Shown here in pieces: positions 17,098-23,628 of a DNA stretch of 29,764 nucleotides; positions within the stretch are counted from its first letter, which is position 1; every line of letters begins with the position of its first letter. The stretch is from positions 1 to 29,764 of the forward strand of contig NZ_JNXT01000082.1 in NCBI RefSeq assembly GCF_000716675.1. Reading direction: 5' to 3'. The translations under genes were made by a program, and so were the position numbers. This DNA comes from Streptomyces alboflavus. GTDB taxonomy: Bacteria > Actinomycetota > Actinomycetes > Streptomycetales > Streptomycetaceae. The notes beneath the pieces were generated by a model, which was not told where the DNA came from, made no database searches, and worked only from the letters and a program-made list of their open reading frames with translations.

Positions 17098-18302
17098 GCC
17101 TGGCTCCCGTCGGTGCTCCCGTCCCCGCTCCTGAGCGGGAAGCACCAGAGCAGGGCGTCGGCGAAGAGCCCTCGCCACCATGCGTAGTCGTGTCCCCCGG
17201 CGAACTCCCGGTAGAGGGTGTCGTAGCCCTTCGCGGTGAGCACCTGGTCCAGCCAGCGGCTGTGGGTGTTCGAGCCCTCCAGCTCACCGACGTCGTGGAA
17301 GACGCGGATCGGTGCCGTCTCCTCAGCCAGGCAGTCGGCGATCAGGGTCGGTACGGGGCTGCGGCGCAGCAGCTCAGCCGCCCCGGTGCCCCAGGTGAGG
17401 TCGGGGTGGTACCCGCACGACGGGGACTGGAGGATGGCGTTGCCGAACGCCGTCGGGTGGTGGAGCGCTGTCCAGCCGGCGCACAGACCGCCGAAGCTCT
17501 CACCGGCCAGCGCGACGTCACCGGGGTCCCGCGAGAGCGGATACCGATGGTGGAGCCACGGCAGCAGTTCCCGGACCAGCATCCGGGAGAACGCCGGGTT
17601 GCAGCGCAGCTCTTCGGCGCGTCGCGGGGCCGGCTGCTCGACGAGGACCACGACGCAGGGCCGGATGCGTCCCGCCCGGACCAGGGCGTCGCGCACGCTC
17701 GGGGCGCTGTGGTCCGGCGTCCCGTCGAGGTGGATCACGTAGGGCAGTGCGCTCCCGTCCGAGAACTCTCCCGGGGGCATCGAGACCCAGACGCGGCGTT
17801 CGTCTCCCAGGAAGTCGCTCGCCAGCACGGCGGGTTCCACCGCCGGGGCCGGTCGCGCCTCGGCCTGGTCGAGCCAGGGCAGTGGGTGGGCGTCGGGCAG
17901 CGCGGCCACCGAGGCCCCGGAGAACCGCTCCACCGAACACTCCGAGAACCTCGGCGGCGGGTTGAACGGGTCCGCGACCTGTTCGCCCTCGCCCGACGGA
18001 CCACGTCGTACGAAGACGTACGAGAAGCGCAGGTCCGCACGCATCCGGAGCGTGAGCACGCGAAACGGCGTCCCCGCCACCGGGGCGAACTCCGTGCCGA
18101 TCGGGTTGAAGGCGATCCTGGGGCCGATCACCACCGAGAGGGCGACCGTCGTGTCGTCTCCGGGCTCGTCGACGAAGGTCACCTCGACCTCGTCCGCGGA
18201 GACCCGCTCGACCAGCGGTGTACGCGTCTCCTTGAGGTGTCGTCGGAACCGCTCCGGGCTCCACTCACCGGCCGACAGCTTCTCGACAGACGGATCAGAC
18301 AT
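17094..18302 (-). CDS. Fes-type enterochelin (catecholate trilactone) esterase
   Basis: 402 residues from the ATG at 18302 (MSDPSVEK); a GTG nine codons upstream is within the ATPase scar. An N-terminal beta-rich Fes domain (about 15-150: FRRHLKETRTP, VTFVDEPGDD, RADLRFSYVFVRR, DPFNPP) precedes an alpha/beta-hydrolase esterase_D domain with nucleophile Ser269 (AGESFGG), probable acid Asp337 (FHDVGELEGS) and His371 (AGGHDYAWWR). No signal peptide, so it acts in the cytoplasm. Fes/IroD enzymes cleave the triester backbone of ferric enterobactin-like siderophores to release iron after import. The likely substrate is an enterobactin-like or griseobactin-like trilactone. It is translationally coupled to the first ABC gene downstream. 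Confidence 0.9.
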   Translation of the reverse strand: MSDPSVEKLSAGEWSPERFRRHLKETRTPLVERVSADEVEVTFVDEPGDDTTVALSVVIGPRIAFNPIGTEFAPVAGTPFRVLTLRMRADLRFSYVFVRRGPSGEGEQVADPFNPPPRFSECSVERFSGASVAALPDAHPLPWLDQAEARPAPAVEPAVLASDFLGDERRVWVSMPPGEFSDGSALPYVIHLDGTPDHSAPSVRDALVRAGRIRPCVVVLVEQPAPRRAEELRCNPAFSRMLVRELLPWLHHRYPLSRDPGDVALAGESFGGLCAGWTALHHPTAFGNAILQSPSCGYHPDLTWGTGAAELLRRSPVPTLIADCLAEETAPIRVFHDVGELEGSNTHSRWLDQVLTAKGYDTLYREFAGGHDYAWWRGLFADALLWCFPLRSGDGSTDGSQA

Positions 18303-18316
18303 GTATCGCGCTCTCT

Positions 18317-18358
18317 GGACTTGCCGCACGCGTTCGGGCCGACGATGACCATGAACGA
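18317..18358 (-). pseudogene. Scar of a FecE/FepC-type ABC ATPase gene (Walker A remnant)
   Basis: Between the second FecCD permease stop (18360-18362) and the esterase start (18302) the minus strand reads SFMVIVGPNACGKS in one frame. This is the P-loop region of Streptomyces FecE-type siderophore ATPases (SFxVIVGPNACGKSTLLR). The reading breaks off just before the Thr of the P-loop and runs into esterase leader DNA; nothing of the roughly 30 upstream codons or 200 downstream codons remains. The position immediately after fecD is exactly where fecE normally lies. It has no start codon of its own and cannot make a working ATPase. Confidence 0.75.
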
Positions 18359-18359
18359 C

Positions 18360-19418
18360 TCACAGGCGTCTCCTTGCTTCGGTGAACAGCAGGTAGCCGA
18401 GGTAGCCGCCGCCGAGCACGACGGTGATGACGCCGACCGGCAGCGGGTTGGGGGCGATGTGCTGGGCGAGGTAGTCCGACGCCAGGCACAGCAGCGCCCC
18501 GACGAAGGCGGCGGGGACGAGGGTGATCCCCGCGGTACGGGCGAGCCGGTGCCCGATCTGCGGGGCGACCAGGGAGATGAACGCGATCGGCCCCGAGGCG
18601 GCGGTGACCGTCGCCGTCAGCGCCACTCCCACCAGGATCAGGCCGAGGCGTGTGGGCGAGACCCGTACCCCGTGCGCGGCGGCCGCGTCGTCGCCCAGCT
18701 GCAGCTGCCGCAGCGGCCGGCTCAACGTCCCGGCGAGCAGCAGGAGCGCGGCGATGCAGGCGCCGCCGAAGACGACCTGGTTCCAGGACACGCCGTTGAG
18801 CGACCCGGCACCCCAGGCGGCCGCGGACATCGCCTGGTCCAGGTCGGCCTTGAGGATCAGCCAGGTGTTGAGCGACCCGAGCATCGCCGAGACGCCGATG
18901 CCGACGACGATCAGCCGGAACCCCTGCACCCCTCGCCGGTGGGCGAGCACGTACACGCCCACGGCGGTGGCCGTCCCGCCCAGCAACGCCCCGCCGACAA
19001 GCAGCGCGTAGCCGCCGTCGACGACCAGGATCACGACCAGCGCGCCGGTGTAGGAGCCTTGGGAGAACCCGATGATGCCGGGGTCGGCGAGAGGGTTGCG
19101 CAACAGCGACTGGAAGATCGCCCCGCTCACGCCCAGAGCGGCGCCGAACACCAGCGCCGCGGTGACCCGGGGCAGCCGCCACTCGACCACGATCTCGCGG
19201 ACGAAGCCGGTTTCCCCGCCGGTCAGTGCGGAGAGCACCTGCTCGGGGCTGAGCGCGTACGAGCCGGTCATCAGCGCCAGCACCGCGGTACCGGCGAGCG
19301 CGACCGTCAGCGCCGTACAGACGACGACCGTGCGCCACTGGAGCCGGACCGCGATCCGCCCGCGCCGCAGCACCAGCGCCCGCCGCCCGAAGTCCACCCG
19401 CGGCTGGGGGGTGTTCAC
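18360..19418 (-). CDS. FecCD-family siderophore ABC permease (second subunit)
   Basis: 352 residues from the GTG at 19418, overlapping the preceding permease stop by 4 bases (GTGA). An open frame extends far upstream but only as antisense-type shadow within the first permease gene. About ten hydrophobic segments; family signatures WRLPRVTAALVFGAALGVSG, FQSLLRNPLADPGIIGFSQG, RQLQLGDDAAAAHGVRV (the cytoplasmic loop that contacts the ATPase) and GPIAFISLVAPQIGHRLAR. Together with the first permease it should form the inner-membrane channel for a ferric-siderophore. The gene for the partner ATPase is missing next to it, so energy must come from an ATPase encoded elsewhere. Confidence 0.93.
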   Translation of the reverse strand: MNTPQPRVDFGRRALVLRRGRIAVRLQWRTVVVCTALTVALAGTAVLALMTGSYALSPEQVLSALTGGETGFVREIVVEWRLPRVTAALVFGAALGVSGAIFQSLLRNPLADPGIIGFSQGSYTGALVVILVVDGGYALLVGGALLGGTATAVGVYVLAHRRGVQGFRLIVVGIGVSAMLGSLNTWLILKADLDQAMSAAAWGAGSLNGVSWNQVVFGGACIAALLLLAGTLSRPLRQLQLGDDAAAAHGVRVSPTRLGLILVGVALTATVTAASGPIAFISLVAPQIGHRLARTAGITLVPAAFVGALLCLASDYLAQHIAPNPLPVGVITVVLGGGYLGYLLFTEARRRL

Positions 19419-20470
19419 AGTCCGCTCGCTTTCTTCCGCCGTACCAGCGCGACGAGGACGGGAGCACCGACGAAGGCGGTGACGATGCCCACGGGGATCT
19501 CGCCGGGCCTCAGCACGACGCGGCCGAGGATGTCGGAGACGAGCAGCAGGCTCGGGGCGAGGAGGATGCTGTAGCCGAAGATCCAGCGTTGGTCCGGGCC
19601 GACGATCCAGCGGGCCACGTGCGGCACCATGAGTCCGACGAATGCGATGGGTCCGGCGATCGCGGTGGCGCCACCGGCGAGGAGGGCGAGCGCGATCACC
19701 GCGAGCACACGGGTGCGTGCCACCCTGACCCCTTGGGCGACCGCCAGCTCGTCCCCCAGAGCCAGGGCGTTGAGCGGGCCCGACACCGCGAAGGCCAGCA
19801 CGAGTGCCACCGCGAAGAACGGCAGGATCGGCCATACGACGTCGAGCGGGCGACCCGCGATCGTCCCGGCGTTCCAGTACCGCATCGCGTCGAAGGCGTC
19901 CGGGTCGGCCAGCTGGAGCGCTTCCCTGGCGCCGCCGAGCACGGCGCCGACGCAGACCCCGGCGAGCACCAGGACCACCGGCGAGGAACCCTTCCGCGTC
20001 GTCCCGAGGGCGAGCACAAGGAGCGTGACGATCAGCGCCCCCGCGAACGCGAACCACATGTAGCCCTGGGCGCTCCGGACGCCGAGCAGGCCCACGGCGA
20101 CCGTCACCGCGAACGACGCACCGGCGTGCACGCCGAGGATGCCGGGGTCGGCCAGGGGGTTGCGGGTGAGCGCCTGGATCAGCGCGCCCGAGAGACCGAG
20201 TGCGACGCCGACGGCCAGACCCACGATCGTGCGCGGCAGCCGGAAGTCGCGGATCGCGAACTGGTCCGGGCTGGAAGGCGGGTTGAGGAGTGCGTCCCAG
20301 ATCACCGGGACCGGTATCGCCTTGGAGCCGATCATGACGCTGAGGACCATCAGCACGATCAAGGTGGCGAGGGCCCCGACAAGGCCGATGGCCCGGCGGC
20401 GGCGTCGCGGGACCGGCGGCTGCCGCTCCGCTGTGGGAGCCGCCGCTTCCGTCGCGTCCATGAGCTTCAT
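19415..20470 (-). CDS. FecCD-family siderophore ABC permease (first subunit)
   Basis: 351 residues if the ATG at 20470 is used; the ATG at 20461 is equally possible because neither has a strong ribosome site. Basic N-terminal stretch (RRRRR), then about ten membrane segments with FRLPRTIVGLAVGVALGLSG, ALIQALTRNPLADPGILGVH, NALALGDELAVAQGVRV and GPIAFVGLMVPHVARWIVG, all FecCD hallmarks. It starts 19 bases after the binding-protein stop, so it belongs to the same operon, and overlaps the second permease by 4 bases. Role: import of ferric-siderophore delivered by the lipoprotein encoded just upstream. Confidence 0.93.
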   Translation of the reverse strand: MKLMDATEAAAPTAERQPPVPRRRRRAIGLVGALATLIVLMVLSVMIGSKAIPVPVIWDALLNPPSSPDQFAIRDFRLPRTIVGLAVGVALGLSGALIQALTRNPLADPGILGVHAGASFAVTVAVGLLGVRSAQGYMWFAFAGALIVTLLVLALGTTRKGSSPVVLVLAGVCVGAVLGGAREALQLADPDAFDAMRYWNAGTIAGRPLDVVWPILPFFAVALVLAFAVSGPLNALALGDELAVAQGVRVARTRVLAVIALALLAGGATAIAGPIAFVGLMVPHVARWIVGPDQRWIFGYSILLAPSLLLVSDILGRVVLRPGEIPVGIVTAFVGAPVLVALVRRKKASGL

Positions 20471-20489
20471 CGTTGTTCGCGGGTGAGGG

Positions 20490-21482
20490 TCAGTTGGCGT
20501 CGTCGGGTGCGAGTGTCGCCAGCGCACGGTCGAGCGAGTCCAGGTACCGCAGAACGGGCCCGTAGGAGTTGTTGCCGGGGCAGAAGACTCCCAGCGCGCG
20601 ACCGGAGTTCACGGCGGGCAGCGACTTCCAGCTGTTGGTCTTGGTCACCGGGACGAAGGGCTCGGCCGGTCGGCCCCCGGCGTCGACGGGGTAGGTGATC
20701 ACGTCGTACTTGGACAGCTCGCCGATCTGCTCGAACGGCAGGGACTCGTAGGCCAGGGGGTCCTTGCCCTTGGCCGCCTCCGGCAGGTCGAAGCCGATGT
20801 CGTCCCGGGCGATCTCGGAGCATCCGATGTCCGCGATGTAGAACGTTCCGGGATCGCTCCAGTCGCCGCGGGAGACGTCGACGAACGAGGTGTCGTCGAT
20901 GGTCTTGCGGTAGGCCTTCTGGATCTTGGCGACCTTCTTCTTGAAGTCCGCCGTCTGCCGGCTGAGCGCATCCGTGAGGTCGGCGGCCTCCGCGATCTCG
21001 CCCGCGAATGCCTTCCACTCGGTATCGAGCCCCCAGGACACGGTCGGGGCGATCGACTCCAGGCGCTTGCCGACCTTGTCCCAGTCCTTCGAGTGGAACT
21101 GGACCAGGATGAGGTCCGGCTTGAGACCGGCGAGCTTCTCCAGGTCCACCTCGCCCCCGTTGCTGCCGACGACCTCGGCTGCCTCGTACGCGGCCTTCTG
21201 CTTCGCGGGCAGCACGTCGAGTTCGGAGTCGGACACCTCGGTGACGCCCACCGGCTTGCCGCCCAAGTCGATGAAGGGGAGGTTCGTGTTGCCGATCGTG
21301 ACGATCCGCCGGGGGTCGGCGGGGACCTTGATGGTGCCGTTCTCGGCCTTGACGCTGCGGGTACCGGCGGCCTTGTCGCCGCTGTCGTCGCCTCCACTGC
21401 CGCAGGCGGTGAGGACGAGCGACGCGCTCATGAGTGCGGCGGCGAGGGCCGTGCCGCGCCTGGCTCTGGGGGTGCTGCTCAT
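20490..21482 (-). CDS. Siderophore-binding lipoprotein (FepB/FhuD-type substrate-binding protein)
   Basis: 330 residues from the ATG at 21482, with AGAGAG upstream; the frame is open 39 codons further but that part is the tandem-repeat DNA. Lipoprotein signal with lipobox LTAC (lipidated Cys27), then an acidic spacer (GSGGDDSGDK). The class III binding-protein fold is visible: DPRRIVTIGNTNLPFIDLGGKPVGVTEV, EKLAGLKPDLILVQFHSKDWDKVGKRL, and a long central helix with TADFKKKVAKIQKAYRKT. It should capture ferric-siderophore at the outer face of the membrane and hand it to the two FecCD permeases. Which siderophore cannot be told, but the neighbouring Fes-type esterase favours a catecholate trilactone. 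Confidence 0.92.
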   Translation of the reverse strand: MSSTPRARRGTALAAALMSASLVLTACGSGGDDSGDKAAGTRSVKAENGTIKVPADPRRIVTIGNTNLPFIDLGGKPVGVTEVSDSELDVLPAKQKAAYEAAEVVGSNGGEVDLEKLAGLKPDLILVQFHSKDWDKVGKRLESIAPTVSWGLDTEWKAFAGEIAEAADLTDALSRQTADFKKKVAKIQKAYRKTIDDTSFVDVSRGDWSDPGTFYIADIGCSEIARDDIGFDLPEAAKGKDPLAYESLPFEQIGELSKYDVITYPVDAGGRPAEPFVPVTKTNSWKSLPAVNSGRALGVFCPGNNSYGPVLRYLDSLDRALATLAPDDAN

Positions 21483-21536
21483 GATGGTTTTTCTCTCTCT
21501 TCTTGCCCGGGTGGGGATTTCCCGGGTGGAGGGGGG

Positions 21537-21616
21537 CAGTCGGCGCTGGTGGGGATCAGTCAGCGGTGGAGAGGAGCAGTCGGCGCTGGAGGGGATCAAT
21601 CGGCAGTGGAGCGGAC
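21537..21616. repeat. Four 20-bp tandem repeats at the SIP-fusion/binding-protein junction
   Basis: Units at 21537-21556, 21557-21576, 21577-21596 and 21597-21616. The first is CAGTCGGCGCTGGTGGGGAT, and the others differ at a few positions. The last unit encodes the end of the SIP fusion protein (RSTAD stop), and the other three fill the gap before the binding-protein gene. A shorter CCCGGGTGG-type repeat adjoins at 21507-21535. There are no spacers, so it is not a CRISPR array. Confidence 0.85.
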
Positions 21617-23494
21617 GAGTTCATGGACGGTGACGCCCAGGCCGACGGTCCGCGCCGACCTGCGTGTGAGGCCGGCCCGGGCGATGACGGCGTCCAGCTC
21701 CGCCGCCGTGCGCAGGCCGGAGCCGTGGCAGACCAGGCCGATCAGGTCTGCCTCGCCGTCGTGCTCGTCGAGCTCGTCGGTGTCGAAGACCTCCTCGATC
21801 AGCAGCACTCGTCCGCCGGGGGTGAGGTTCTCGGCTGCCCGGCGCAGTGCGTGCGCGGCGTCGGCGTCGGGCAGGGTCTTGAAGGCGCGGCTGACGAGCA
21901 CGGCGTCGGCCGCCGGTCCTGGCTCGAAGACGGACTGCTCGAGCACGCCGACGCGGGAGCGTTGCCGCTCGTCGGGAATCGTGGCGGGCAGGTCGCGGCG
22001 CAGCCAGTCGGCCTGGGCGGGCAGGGCGCAGATCGTCACGCGCAGGGTCTCGTGGGCCGCGACGTACTCACGGGCGTGCGCACCGGCACCACCGGAGTGG
22101 ATCACCAGGTGGCGGACCCCGGCGAGCAGGCCGGACGTGGCGATCGGTCCCGCAAGGGCGGGCTGGAACTTCGCGAGGCGCTCCAGGTGGCGGTCCTCGT
22201 AGTCCTGCTCGGCTCGCACCTCGGCGAAGGTCTGTCCGGTGACCGAGGCGTAGGCGGGTCGGCCGGTGCGGACCGACTCCGTGAGTCCGTGGAGGCCGAG
22301 CAGCTCGCGACCGACCACCCCGGCGGAGTGGAGCCGGTCGGCGATGAACTCAAGGGTGAGGACCTCACCGACCGGCGTCAGGGCATAGCGACCCGGTTCC
22401 GTCTCGGTCACCACGTCCAGGGAGTGCAGGTAACGCAGGAGCTTGCCCAGAGCGCGCTCGTCGGCGCCTGCCTTCGCGGCCAGGTCGGTCACGCCGGTCA
22501 CGCCGCGGGAGATCAGGTCGGGAACACCCAGTTCGACGGCGGTGCGGATCGCGAGCGGCGCGACGAGCTCCGTCAGGTCGTGGAGCTTCTGGAACGGGGT
22601 GACCGTCCGCTCCGGGTCGGGCATCGCCCCGTCGGCCTCCAGGGCGACGACCGAGGAGCGACGCCAGTAGCCGGCGAAGTCGATGTCCTCCTTGGGCACA
22701 CCTCGGTCCTCGACCAGGTGCCGGCGGATGTCCCGGACCGCCGTGTGCTCGCCCGCCAGCCACACGAACGCCTGGCCCGGCCACCACTGCGTACCGCGGA
22801 CGGCCTCGGTGAGCGGCGAGGCGGTCGCGGCCGTCGTCGTCCCGGCCATCGCCGTCCCGGCCGTCCTCGTCCCGGGGCGGACCAGCCACGTCACGTCCAC
22901 CCCGGGCAGCTCACGCAGCTCCTGGCGGTGGGCGTCCTCGGCGATCTCGATGAAGACCTGCGCCCGGGCGTCGTACGGGAGCTCGTCGAGCAGGCGGCCG
23001 ATCGCGGGGAGCGCCGTGTCGTCGCCTGCCACGAGCCACCAGTCGGCGCCGACCGGAAAGGTCTTCGACGTGCTCGGGCCGCTGAGGTGGATCCGGTCAC
23101 CCGGCCGGGTGCGGTAGGCCCACGTCGTTCCCGCGCCCACCCCGTGCCTGACGAAGTCCACGTCCAGCTCGCCCGCTTCGGGGTCCCACCGCCGGACCGT
23201 GTAGGCCCGCGACAGCGGTCGAGGATCCTTGGGCACGGTCAACTTGGCCTCGCCCTGGACCGGGAGCACCGGATCGCGCTGACCGGGGTACGGGAAGTAG
23301 AGCCCGAGGTCGTCGTCGAAGCCCTCGGACGCGAAGGCCGGCCGCGCGAAGCCGCCCGCGGTGGTGAAGGCGCGCAGCTGTTCGCCGCCCAGCGTGACCC
23401 GCCGCATCCCCGGGGTGATGTCGACGGTGCGGATCACTTCGACCTCACGCAGGGTGGGCGGGTGCACGGTGAGTCGGCGCGAGGTCTTGGGCAT
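21596..23494 (-). CDS. Siderophore-interacting (SIP/ViuB) flavoreductase fused to an O-methyltransferase-like domain
   Basis: 632 residues. Residues about 10-285 form a complete SIP family reductase: FAD-binding beta-barrel with SRAYTVRRWDPEAGELDVDFVRHG, the NAD(P)H part VAGDDTALPAIGRLLDELP, and a terminal GYWRRS. Such enzymes release iron by reducing the ferric-siderophore in the cytoplasm. Residues about 300-630 resemble acetylserotonin-type O-methyltransferases: a winged-helix dimerisation region (LHDLTELVAPLAIRTAVELG, LLRYLHSLDVVTETEPGRYALT), then a Rossmann part ending AAENLTPGGRVLLIEEVF. The SAM loop is atypical (VIHSGGAGAH instead of VDVGGGxG), so catalysis is uncertain. It is first gene of the iron operon, 71 bp from the iron box. 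No stop or frameshift separates the two halves. Confidence 0.88.
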   Translation of the reverse strand: MPKTSRRLTVHPPTLREVEVIRTVDITPGMRRVTLGGEQLRAFTTAGGFARPAFASEGFDDDLGLYFPYPGQRDPVLPVQGEAKLTVPKDPRPLSRAYTVRRWDPEAGELDVDFVRHGVGAGTTWAYRTRPGDRIHLSGPSTSKTFPVGADWWLVAGDDTALPAIGRLLDELPYDARAQVFIEIAEDAHRQELRELPGVDVTWLVRPGTRTAGTAMAGTTTAATASPLTEAVRGTQWWPGQAFVWLAGEHTAVRDIRRHLVEDRGVPKEDIDFAGYWRRSSVVALEADGAMPDPERTVTPFQKLHDLTELVAPLAIRTAVELGVPDLISRGVTGVTDLAAKAGADERALGKLLRYLHSLDVVTETEPGRYALTPVGEVLTLEFIADRLHSAGVVGRELLGLHGLTESVRTGRPAYASVTGQTFAEVRAEQDYEDRHLERLAKFQPALAGPIATSGLLAGVRHLVIHSGGAGAHAREYVAAHETLRVTICALPAQADWLRRDLPATIPDERQRSRVGVLEQSVFEPGPAADAVLVSRAFKTLPDADAAHALRRAAENLTPGGRVLLIEEVFDTDELDEHDGEADLIGLVCHGSGLRTAAELDAVIARAGLTRRSARTVGLGVTVHELVRSTAD

Positions 23495-23565
23495 GCGGGA
23501 AACCGAACTCTCTCATCGCTTCGAAGGAAGGAGCCGCGCGTCGGCATCAGGAGGGCGCGCACCGA

Positions 23566-23584
23566 TAAGGTTAGGGGAACCTTA
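23566..23584. promoter_or_regulatory. Iron box (DmdR/IdeR operator)
   Basis: TAAGGTTAGGGGAACCTTA has 7-bp perfect arms (TAAGGTT/AACCTTA) around AGGGG and closely resembles the Streptomyces DmdR1 consensus, which has the form TTAGGTTAGGCT(A/C)ACCTAA. It lies between the SIP fusion gene (start 23494) and the AraC regulator (start about 23629), so iron-loaded DmdR would repress both directions. Confidence 0.85.
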
Positions 23585-23628
23585 CTTCGAAGAGCGTGCG
23601 CAGACTGCCGTACGGTTAGGACATGACC

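Noticed and set aside
18295..18363. Reading VSRSWSSSARTRAASPESAIHV as a short overlapping peptide
   Set aside because: It is the out-of-frame reading of the ATPase P-loop scar, and the P-loop frame gives a far better family match.
21537..21616. Possible CRISPR array
   Set aside because: The 20-bp units abut directly without spacers and vary among themselves; no cas genes are present.
23623..23628. The ATG at 23623 as the start of the AraC regulator
   Set aside because: The AGGA site is only 1 base away; the next ATG (23629) has a 7-base spacing.
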